Positions 8,936 to 17,992 of a stretch of DNA of 64,000 bases are shown here, one piece after another (position 1 is the stretch's first letter; every line of letters begins with the position of its first letter). The position numbers and the translations under genes were made by a program. The stretch comes from Mesorhizobium ciceri biovar biserrulae WSM1271 (GTDB lineage: Bacteria > Pseudomonadota > Alphaproteobacteria > Rhizobiales > Rhizobiaceae). Below the pieces are notes generated by a model that was given only the letters and a program-made list of their open reading frames with translations, did no database searches and was not told where the DNA came from. Location: positions 6,099,501-6,163,500 of the forward strand of contig NC_014923.1 in NCBI RefSeq assembly GCF_000185905.1, in the 5' to 3' direction.

Positions 8936-9344
8936 CATGCGTGGCGCGCTCGTCTTTGGTTCCGTTCTTTCATGATCCTATCATCGGCTCCCGCCTTGGG
9001 CCTGGTGGGACGGCGGCCCCATGCAGATCGCCGCCGTGGCCTACTCAAAGCTGAGCGCACAGGCGAAGGCCAAGGCCGATGCCCCGATCAAACTGAACCC
9101 CGACTATCAGAGCTGGGTTGCCGGCGTGCCGGACGACAAGAAGGCGCAGTATGCTTTCGTTCATGCGGCGGTTTGGGCTGATGACATCAAAGACCCTGCC
9201 CACGGCTACACCAAGGACGACGACACGCCAACGGGGCAGAACATCGGCTATGCCGACAAGAACATGCATCGCTACTGGCACTTCAAGGACATCAGCTTTT
9301 CGACCGACGGGACGCAATTCTCCGACACGCGGTCTCGCAGATGA
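8936..9344 (+). pseudogene. S1/P1-type nuclease remnant
   Basis: From 9021 the frame reads MQIAAVAYSKLSAQAKAKAD, KLNPDYQSWVAG, FVHAAVWADDIK and NMHRYWHFKDISFSTDG. This is the N-terminal third of a zinc-dependent S1/P1 nuclease, including the WADDIK metal-ligand region. The signal peptide and the first residues (normally W-G-x-x-GH just before MQIAA) are present upstream but broken across frames between 8936 and 9020. After 9335 the similarity stops, leaving the last two thirds missing. It is therefore a truncated, frameshifted pseudogene of a periplasmic or secreted nuclease. Confidence 0.75.
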
Positions 9345-9377
9345 AACTCTTCGTCGCCGCGCTGCCGGCGTCAGCCG

Positions 9378-9440
9378 CTACCGACGACGTGCGCTCTCTT
9401 CTTTTGGTTTCAGCGCTTTAAGGGCGGCGTCCGTCAGCAT
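9378..9440 (-). pseudogene. Integrase N-terminal stub (DUF4102 arm-binding domain)
   Basis: Twenty codons from the ATG at 9440 read MLTDAALKALKPKEES and then stop after three arginines. LTDAALKALKPKE is the standard opening of P4-type tyrosine recombinases (arm-binding DUF4102 domain). The rest of the gene is gone. It is a different integrase from the one at 25871 and suggests that another mobile element once ended here. Confidence 0.55.
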
Positions 9441-9531
9441 CCCAATGGTCTCCTGAAAAAGACCGTACGGTACAATTTCAAGGCTCGGCAGCAGGAAATC
9501 CCTTTTTTTCAGTGCCTTAACGGGCAAAAAA

Positions 9532-9565
9532 GTACCGTCACGAGCCTCATTGGTTGTGACGGTAC
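9532..9565. repeat. 10-bp perfect inverted repeat upstream of the integrase stub
   Basis: GTACCGTCAC and GTGACGGTAC flank a 14-base spacer about 90 bases upstream of the integrase stub. An 8-bp palindrome (CCGTACGG) lies nearby at about 9463. Such paired sites upstream of an integrase can be arm or operator sites; no function is shown. Confidence 0.5.
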
Positions 9566-9679
9566 CCAGAAAAATTCGGGTGGGCAATATGTGGGAGGTC
9601 CGTCAAACGGTCCGTCAGAGCTGATCTCTGCGTACCGATTGTCGCTGATTGTCCATGATAGGATTTATTTTTTGTTATC

Positions 9680-10230
9680 AGAACGTCGCAGATCGGCGTG
9701 TTTTCGGCGGCGTTTGAGTGGGCCTGAATCATCCCCATGGAATCGAACCAGCCCTCATCGCGAGCGCCCCACGAGCCGCCGCCAGGATCACGCACGTTCA
9801 GCCACGGAAACTGTTGCTTTAAAGCGCCGGGCTCGAGGAACACGGTGTGGGCACCGAAGCTGCGCTGCAAGTCGACCCGTTCGCGCGCCGCTTGCACGCC
9901 TTCTGGCGAGCAGCAGTAAAGATATCCGTGTTCCTTGAAGCCGAGATCGGGCGCCGGCACAGGCGTAGAATGGCACCATTCGCTCCTGGAACCTCCGGAT
10001 AATCTCGATGCCGAACTGGCTGACTTCACGTTGATCGGATTGGAATATTGCTGGCGGATCGCACTGGTGGAAAGCGCCGTCGAAGAGGATTCATAGCTGC
10101 TGTCCCGTTCGACGAGGAGGATCGAGGCGTCCTTGCCCAGTGCCTGGCTCAGCCAATACGCCGTCGACGAGCCGACTACCGCGTCACCAACGATCACGAT
10201 ATCATAGGCATTGCGCGAAAGGAGCTGTGT
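9680..10230 (-). pseudogene. FAD-dependent oxidoreductase (DAO family) fragment
   Basis: Read on the minus strand from about 10225: DIVIVGDAVVGSSTAYWLSQ (a Rossmann FAD-binding start with an altered GxGxxG), ILLVERD (the acidic end of strand two), then STALSTSAIRQQYSNPINVK. The frame then breaks and resumes as GFKEHGYLYCCSPEG and FPWLNVRDPGGGSWGARDEG. This is the first half of a D-amino-acid/sarcosine-oxidase-like enzyme. It carries at least one frameshift near 9985-10020 and is cut off at about 9690, where unrelated sequence begins. It is not functional. Confidence 0.75.
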
Positions 10231-11026
10231 AAGGAGGGATTGCCATCACTGCTCTCCGTTTTCGAGGTTGAAGACGGCAATCAGACCGTCCGGGCTCGCG
10301 CCAGCAGGCCGACATCAGGATCCATCCGAAGAAGGCGCTCGAAGGCGCGTGACGCTCTGTCGGTGGCCATGCGTGTCCAGCGTTCGACTTCCTAGCAGCA
10401 GTCTGGCCGTCTACTTATCTGGGGTGGCGGTGGATCACCCTGCCCTGGATCAGTTCGCGACCCGCCTTGCCCGTCTACCGTTCGACGCTTAAGCAGGGAC
10501 GGTACTTTCTTCCACAGATAGCCAGTGACATGACAGTGGCTCAGGAAGAGAAATTCAAGGCCGCTCAGCTCCCGTCATTCGCTTCGAGTATGGAGAGCAG
10601 GTCGTGCGTCACGCCAATGGCACGATTTACGGGGTTGCCGCCCAAGAACCGTATCCGTCCTGTGGCGGAAGCTTTGGAACAAGGGAAGTTGGGATCAACA
10701 CCGAGCGAATGTCTTCAAAGCAACTCCGTTGGTGGTTCGAAGCAGGCGGTGTCGGGCGCGAGGGTGTCCGCCATGCGTCGAGGTGATCTTCAAATGAACC
10801 CTCTGCACCGGTCGAGGCGCCCTTCGGGAGTTCCAGGCGGCATTTCTGTTCAATAGCTGAGCTAAGTCTGCGGGCGTTGGAAGCTGTTAAACCTAGATCA
10901 CCGGAGGCATGCTCCGCGCCATCCTGCTTGATCGCGCCATGATCACGCAGAGGGACTTCCCATTCTATGCTTCGATCGGGAGGAGGATTGAACCTGAATG
11001 GATATCCGGCCGACCTTCGCGCTAGT
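10231..11026. other. Stretch without a supported gene
   Basis: Several short open frames occur on both strands, but none has recognisable motifs or a consistent coding pattern. The surrounding decay suggests remnants of older genes. Confidence 0.4.
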
Positions 11027-11272
11027 CTAATCGCCGCGTAGAATCTTCGCCTCGAGCGCGGCCGCAACGAATGCCCGCCTTGCAGTTGGCGGATGAGCCT
11101 CACCACGCAACACGTGCAGACAGGCATCCATCGCTGCATTCCGCTTCTTGGTCTGAGAACGAAGATCCCGCATCAAAATAGTTGCCGCGTCATTCACCTC
11201 AAGCACGATGCGTTCAGAGCTGTTACGGTTGACCTGAACGACGACTGGTCTCTCAAACCTGCTTAAGCCCAT
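11027..11272 (-). CDS. DUF982 family protein
   Basis: An 81-residue protein beginning MGLSRFERPVVVQVN. It carries the DUF982 pattern: a PVVV strand near the start, an ERIVLEVNDAATIL segment, a conserved AAMDACLHVLRGE helix around residues 44-56, and an ending ARRAFVAAALEAKI. This small family is abundant in rhizobia, especially on symbiosis islands and plasmids; its function is unknown. The ATG at 11272 has GGGGAG about 8 bases upstream and is preferred over an in-frame GTG at 11290. It stands alone, with no co-directional neighbour close by. Confidence 0.75.
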   Translation of the reverse strand: MGLSRFERPVVVQVNRNSSERIVLEVNDAATILMRDLRSQTKKRNAAMDACLHVLRGEAHPPTARRAFVAAALEAKILRGD

Positions 11273-12509
11273 CGCCACGCTCCCCTCCACCCGGCGACGA
11301 CAGGCCGCACTGTTTTCCTCAACCGAAATCCGCCTGAATCACCGCAGCTAATTTTCGGTCCCAGGCGACCCGCTGCCTGGCCGTAAAGTCTCGAGAATGG
11401 TCGGTTCACGCTGAATAAAGTAGAGTGGGATAAGCAAGCCGAATGCAGCGACACTAGAAACAGGTATATGGTCATATAGCCCCCCGGCCATTTTCATAAA
11501 CCATACAGCCATGCAAGTTCGCTAAAAGCAAGCGACCCCGGCGCGCGCACCTGCGTATACACGGCAATGTCATGTCGCCTCGTTCACAGCCGGGCGCGGC
11601 ATGCTAGCCAGTGCCTACAGCACTCGTGATCTCGGACCGTGCCCATGCGTCGCGGACGCCCGATAACCACGGAAGTGCGGTGCGGCGACATTGAGGCCGA
11701 GCCTGCACAACATTCTCGCGGCAGCGCGAATGTAGATTGGCCGGGTGAATTCGCCAAAGTACCTCATGCTCCGTCATCAGCGGAAACTGAGCTCGAACAA
11801 AGGCAAGTCCGAACGGCCGCCCATCCTGCAGGATGTGGTGACGGCCAGTCGCCACAACATGATCATCGATGAGTTGGGATTCGGCGCTATCCGCGCGACA
11901 TTGGACCAGACGGCCCCGGGCTGACATCACTCGATCCGCAAACGTGTCCCCGCACAGAATAAATCCGCCAGCCGCCACTAGGGCATTTCTATCGGACACG
12001 CTGAGTGTTGCTGACGTCCCGCCGACGCAACTTTCCGAGCAATCGTAGATCCGAGCGATCGGCGACGACAACATAAATCCTCCGCCCCCCAACGCGGCCG
12101 ACCGGACGCGCTGCGGCATTGGGGAGTGGTTACATCTAGCGGCATCCCCGAGCGCGAGGTGTCGTTCTCAGTGAACAGTTACGATTTGAAAGCGCGCCGG
12201 CTCTAAATGCCGGAGTTCGTGCGATTATCACGAAGCTCAAGGGAATCGGCGCGCTAGGACGACAGGTAACGGGAAAGAGCTGGGACTTCAGAATGTCGGT
12301 TTCGTACAAAGCTGAGTTTGGTACGTTTCCCACTCTGACATACTTCTCGCGTCTTTTGTAATCACGCGGCGGGGGCTCGCCGTGCATCGATTCGCATTCC
12401 GCTGTCATTGTCGTACCAAGGCGCGTAGTGTCACAAGATCGTCTGCACGTTTTTACGGGCGCGGACGGCAAGGAGATTGGAATGCTCTTGCCCCAAGTGG
12501 GATTGAGCC
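11273..12509. other. Long stretch without a supported gene
   Basis: A 171-codon open frame on the minus strand (11604-12119) and a shorter one opposite it show no family motif. I could not tell a decayed gene from chance. The last ~150 bases should hold the promoter of the Crp/Fnr gene. A strong ribosome site (AAGGAGATTGGA) with an ATG at 12481 opens a 26-codon frame that overlaps the Crp/Fnr start out of frame. Confidence 0.4.
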
Positions 12510-13232
12510 ATGACCAATCCAGTGAATGCTTCCTACAAAAACGAATTGCTGCGACGGCTTAACGCGGACGACCTCGCGCGTTTGGAGCCGCATTTTGAGC
12601 GATGTGCCCTTGATCTGAGAATGCCGTTGGAGACTGCCGGTTCAAGGATAGAGGCGATTTACTTCCTCGAGGAAGGCATCGGCTCTGTTGTCGCGATGAC
12701 TTCGGACGGCAAGGATGCCGAAGTTGGCCTCATTGGCTTAGAGGGAATGACTAGTTCCGCGCTGGTGATGGGTGCCGACTATGCCGCGCACGATTGTTAC
12801 GTGCAATTCGCAGGCAATGCAGTGCGAATCGGAGTTGAGCCATTCAAGACGATTCTGGTGGACAGCCCGACGTTGCGTCTCTTCCTCTTGCGCTATGTCC
12901 ACTATCTTCACATTCAGGCGAGCTATACGGCCCTTATGAACGCACGGGCGAGTCTTGAAGAGCGCCTGGCGCGGTGGCTGCTGATGTGTGACGACCGAAT
13001 TCACGACAAACGCATTACGATCACACACGAGTTCTTGTCTGTTATGCTCGGCGTAAGGCGGCCGGGGGTCACCGTTGGGCTCCAAGTGCTCGAGGGCCGT
13101 GGCCTCATCCGTTCGCGACGAGGTGAAATCGTCATTCGAGACCGCCATGGCCTCGTTGCCCAAGCAGCTGGCACATATGGGCAACCGGAAGGCGAATATG
13201 TTCGGCTGATTGGGGAAATCGCCCGACGGTGA
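12510..13232 (+). CDS. Crp/Fnr family transcriptional regulator
   Basis: A 240-residue regulator. Residues ~15-135 form a cyclic-nucleotide-binding-like beta barrel (RIEAIYFLEEGIGSVVAM, then AEVGLIGLEGM). A dimerisation helix follows (ASLEERLARWLLMCDDR, ~148-164), and then a winged helix-turn-helix (EFLSVMLGVRRPGVTVGLQ, recognition helix near 181-192, followed by LEGRGLIRSRRGEIVI). No FNR-type cysteine cluster and no clear cAMP phosphate-binding motif is present, so the ligand is unknown. This subtype, with MLGVRRPGV in the recognition region, is common in rhizobia. It appears intact amid decayed genes. Whether its start competes with the overlapping 26-codon frame upstream is open. Its targets cannot be read from the sequence. 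Confidence 0.88.
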   Translation: MTNPVNASYKNELLRRLNADDLARLEPHFERCALDLRMPLETAGSRIEAIYFLEEGIGSVVAMTSDGKDAEVGLIGLEGMTSSALVMGADYAAHDCYVQFAGNAVRIGVEPFKTILVDSPTLRLFLLRYVHYLHIQASYTALMNARASLEERLARWLLMCDDRIHDKRITITHEFLSVMLGVRRPGVTVGLQVLEGRGLIRSRRGEIVIRDRHGLVAQAAGTYGQPEGEYVRLIGEIARR

Positions 13233-13486
13233 CCATGGGGTCTGTCGGGGTCCGCAAGCTCGGTCCTCGCTAGCAGCTAAGCAGAATCTTGCTTCGAGTG
13301 CGGTCAGATGGTGTAAGGGATTCCTGGCTTGGACGAGCGTGCGACGGTTTTGCTTTCCCAAGAATGGCTTGCCATAAAGGAGAGCAGCCCTCCATCATGC
13401 ACGGATTCCCAGTTCCGTTTTTTGCAAGCGCAGGTTGCGATTGGCAGCACGAATCGGGACGCCGACCACTAGGAGAAGGAGAAACC

Positions 13487-13930
13487 ATGCCTTCGTATCT
13501 ACTCGACGGGCCAACTCATTGGACGCAGAGACGGTCGCCCGTTTCATTCACGCGCTACTCGATGAACTCTCTGGCGGGAAAGCGCCCACGCCCGACTTCG
13601 TCGGCGACAGTGCTTGCCAACGCTGGCGCGGTCGCTGTAATCGCAAGTGAAGGTGGCGAGCCGGCCGGCATAATCGTACTGAATGAGTGCACAGCGATCT
13701 ATGCAGGAGGCAAGTTCGGCCAGATCTCGGAGCTGTATGTTCGACCCGAGATGCGCTCCAAAGGGATTGCCCCTTGTCTGCTCGAGGTCGCCTTGCAGGA
13801 AGGCCGCGCTCGTGGTTGGAAGCGACTTGAGGTTGGAGCACCCGCGCAACCAAAATGTAAACGCACGCTCGATTTCTACTTACGGGACGGGTTCGAGGAA
13901 GTCGGCCCTCGGCTCCGCCGGACTATTTAG
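13487..13930 (+). pseudogene. GNAT acetyltransferase with two compensating frameshifts
   Basis: The frame from the ATG at 13487, which has a strong AGGAGAAGGAGA before it, stays open for 147 codons. Only residues ~40-147 look right: AVAVIASEGGEPAGIIVLNE, then FGQISELYVRPEMRSKGIA (acetyl-CoA-binding motif A) and LDFYLRDGFEEVGPRL, all GNAT features. The expected N-terminal helix, DAETVARFIHALLDELSGG, is present in the +1 frame between about 13500 and 13605. So one indel near the start and another near 13605 swap about 35 residues out of frame and back. The protein would be made, but with a scrambled first helix, and is probably inactive. Confidence 0.65.
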
Positions 13931-14709
13931 AAAATCTGTCCCAACCTACGCCAAACTACACAGGTGTAATGCAGGGTCACTTCGCCAGAAACGGTCGCGT
14001 GGGCGAGTTCGAAGCCGGCATGTGGCAGATCAAGTTCGGCTGCGCATCTTCACCCTTGGACGAGGCGCGCTGCCTCGCGTACCGATATCACTCGCGAGCC
14101 ACTCCCAGAACTGTTCCTGGCGCCCCTGATTGGTTGGAGTTGAGAAAGGTCAGCCACCGTCTGGTCTGGCCGACGGAGCCGATCCTACCGGGGCGGCTCT
14201 AGTGTGAATCGACCGCGCCATGTCCATTCTGAGGGCGTCGGGTGCCGCGGCAGATTGAGCGCACCTGATGAGCTTGGCAGCGACAAACCGCTTGCCGACT
14301 ACCAGCACTGCGAGTGGGTTTGTTCCCGAATGGACTTCCTCGCGAAGCGCACCTGTGCGCAGGTGCGGTGATGCGGCGACAGCCGTGGTGGGCTGGCCGA
14401 CCAATTGTAAGTTAAGCGGCAGCAACCCCTGCGTCCTGGTTTTGAGCAAACCACAAGCGAGATACCCCTTCAATCCGAATGCCTCCTCGCCCAAGCAGTT
14501 CGCAAGTCTCGCTGCCTGATCAGCCCCCGCGCAGCATGCAGGCGTTGCAACGGATTCTTCAAAGAAATTCACAGGCTCTTAGCCCTCCAAAGCCGCTGGG
14601 GATGGTAGGCGAACATAAATTGTCAAAACTTGTCGCACTGCTGAGAATGCCAAATGACGAAGTCAGCAGGAGTGTTCAACTGTTTCAATCGGCGGATGGG
14701 CAGATCACA
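13931..14709. other. Stretch without a supported gene
   Basis: Open frames exist on both strands, the longest of 140 codons on the minus strand (14150-14572), but I recognise no family. It is probably non-coding or decayed. Confidence 0.4.
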
Positions 14710-15180
14710 ATGGGCACGAACAATCCGCCGCTTTCGCCCGAGGACGTCGAACGCTTCGGGCCTAATCCCCTTACCCGCTTCCGCACCAATCTGGCGTCGG
14801 TTGAAGAGCGCATCACGCTTGCTTGCGCACGGGCCGGGCGCGACCGAGCCTCCGTGCGTTTGCTGCCAGTCACCAAGACGGTGCCGGCCCAGATCCTGCG
14901 ATATGCCTTCGAGGTCGGCATCAGCACCTTCGGCGAAAACAAAATCCAGGAGGCAATGTCAAAGTGCGAGGCGCTTCACGATCTCGCCATCGACTGGAGC
15001 ATCGTATGTACCGAGGCGGTTGTCGCGGCTGTCGAGATCGGCGGCCGCCAGTTGGCCGTCGCCTGCTTCTGCACCGGCTCGGCTGATGTTGCGGCGCCTA
15101 TTCAGGCGCGCTTGTTTCCCTTGAGGAATCTCCGGCCGGCTGCTGCCAGCTTCGCTCACGTGCCGTGGTCCCTTGCCTGA
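14710..15180 (+). pseudogene. YggS/PROSC-type PLP-binding protein, truncated
   Basis: Residues 1-~100 match the start of the YggS family (PLP homeostasis, alanine-racemase-like barrel): RTNLASVEERITLACARAGR, VRLLPVTKTVPAQILRYAFE with the PLP lysine in VTK, then STFGENKIQEAMSKC and IDWSI. After this the normal continuation (a GHLQxNK motif) is missing. The frame runs on through sequence with only weak likeness to a later part of the family (VVAAVEIGGRQLAVAC). An internal deletion plus loss of the C-terminal half is the simplest reading. It is not expected to work. It precedes groESL but is probably not co-transcribed, since groES has its own promoter. Confidence 0.72.
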
Positions 15181-15222
15181 GAGCTTGATGAACTTTTGCT
15201 CGTTCGCCTGCCCTATTTCGTC

Positions 15223-15250
15223 TTGACTATCTCCGGCTTACCCCTTAATC
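15223..15250 (+). promoter_or_regulatory. groESL promoter
   Basis: TTGACT (15223-15228) and TTAATC (15245-15250) are spaced by 16 bases and sit immediately upstream of the CIRCE element. They fit a housekeeping-type promoter whose first transcribed bases would lie in or near CIRCE, as is usual for HrcA-controlled groESL. Confidence 0.6.
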
Positions 15251-15255
15251 CTCCC

Positions 15256-15290
15256 GTTGTTAGCACTCACTCGTGATGAGTGCTAACAAC
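15256..15290. promoter_or_regulatory. CIRCE element (HrcA operator)
   Basis: TTAGCACTC, nine bases, then GAGTGCTAA: a perfect match to CIRCE at 15260-15286. The inverted repeat extends to 13 bp per arm (15256-15268 and 15278-15290). HrcA binds CIRCE to repress chaperonin genes in the absence of heat stress, so groESL here should be HrcA-regulated. Confidence 0.95.
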
Positions 15291-15371
15291 GAGTCCGGCA
15301 AAGCCGGGCTTTGCAGTTTGTCCGGCGTGGGCCGGACGGTGTTTCTCACCGCTCTCACCGAGGAAGAAAAA

Positions 15372-15668
15372 ATGGCAAAGTCGAAGTTCCGCCCGCTTCA
15401 TGACCGCGTGGTCGTTCGCCGGGTCGAATCCGAATCCAAAACCGCGGGCGGGATCATCATCCCGGACACGGCAAAGGAAAAGCCGCAGGAAGGCGAGATC
15501 ATTGCCGTCGGTTCCGGCGCCCGCGACGAAGCCGGCAAGCTGGTCCCGCTGGACGTCAAGGCTGGCGACCGCATCCTGTTCGGCAAGTGGTCGGGCACCG
15601 AAGTCAAGCTCAATGGCGAAGACCTTCTGATCATGAAGGAATCCGACGTGATGGGCATCATCGGCTGA
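15372..15668 (+). CDS. groES: GroES co-chaperonin
   Basis: A 98-residue protein starting MAKSKFRPLHDRVVVRR, with KTAGGIIIPDTAKEKPQEGE forming the mobile loop and following strand. DRILFGKWSGTEVK and the ending MGIIG are typical of GroES. It caps the GroEL ring during ATP-driven folding in the cytoplasm. Length and sequence are normal. It lies 82 bases downstream of CIRCE and 62 bases before groEL, so the two form the usual operon. Rhizobia carry several groESL copies, some housekeeping and some co-regulated with symbiosis genes. The CIRCE element marks this as a heat/HrcA-type copy even though its surroundings look like a symbiosis island. Confidence 0.97.
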   Translation: MAKSKFRPLHDRVVVRRVESESKTAGGIIIPDTAKEKPQEGEIIAVGSGARDEAGKLVPLDVKAGDRILFGKWSGTEVKLNGEDLLIMKESDVMGIIG

Positions 15669-15730
15669 CACGCCGTCGCCTTTCATCACATCCAATCTGA
15701 ATTTAGGCCGAATTGCCCAGGAGCAAAAAA

Positions 15731-17398
<1,668 letters not shown>

Positions 17399-17421
17399 TC
17401 CACGCTACCTGCGCAATACGG

Positions 17422-17451
17422 AAAGGGCGGCAGCGATGCCGCCCTTTTTTT
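17422..17451 (+). terminator. Rho-independent terminator of groESL
   Basis: An 11-bp perfect stem (AAAGGGCGGCA with TGCCGCCCTTT, 4-base loop GCGA) ends in a run of seven T residues, 23 bases after the groEL stop. Confidence 0.93.
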
Positions 17452-17584
17452 GCACAACTTCGCGGAACCACAGCTACATCGTCGTACTGGCCGCTTTATA
17501 CCGCCTATTACCTCATGTCCATTTCCAGCACCCATCTCGTCCTTTGACGCTCTTCTTGATGCAGTCAGCAACAGCTGGTACCGG

Positions 17585-17808
17585 TCACAACTCTTTCGCG
17601 TGCTCCTTTACTGCAAATTCAAGTGATTGGGGCAGAGGGACCCCCGCTGAGAATAGGAAGCCCTGAGCGGTTCTGCAGCCAAGCTTGTGCAGAATTTGTC
17701 GGCTGCCTCTGTCTCCACGCCCTCGGCCATGACCTCGATCCCAAGCACAAGCAGCCGGTCGTCTCGAGACCTTGCCAGACCGCGAACGAAGCCTGCTCGC
17801 CGCATCAC
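17585..17808 (-). pseudogene. EAL-domain (c-di-GMP phosphodiesterase) C-terminal remnant
   Basis: In one minus-strand frame: FVRGLARSRDDRLLV, then LGIEVMAEGVETEA. In another frame, from about 17700 down: LHKLGCRTAQGFLFSAGVPLP. Together these are the last third of an EAL domain (GVETE and the QGFLFS ending). A frameshift near 17695-17705 separates the halves and the catalytic EAL motif itself is missing. Non-functional. Confidence 0.75.
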
Positions 17809-17992
17809 TGCTGTGAAGGGCGGGCCATTGGACGGTCAGCGAATCCTCCTGTGTCATCTAGGACCGGATCGACTCGGCCAGAGGCTTCTGACGACTTTAT
17901 GCATGCGATTCCCACTTTTGTTAGCATTCGGCGCGAACCCGCCCCCTGCACCAAACCTGCGAAAGGACCTGATTCTCGCCTAAAGCTTGTTG

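Noticed and set aside
11604..12119. 171-codon minus-strand open frame
   Set aside because: No motif, no ribosome site, and comparable open frames on the other strand; left unassigned.
14150..14572. 140-codon minus-strand open frame
   Set aside because: Could not be tied to any family and lies in a decayed region.
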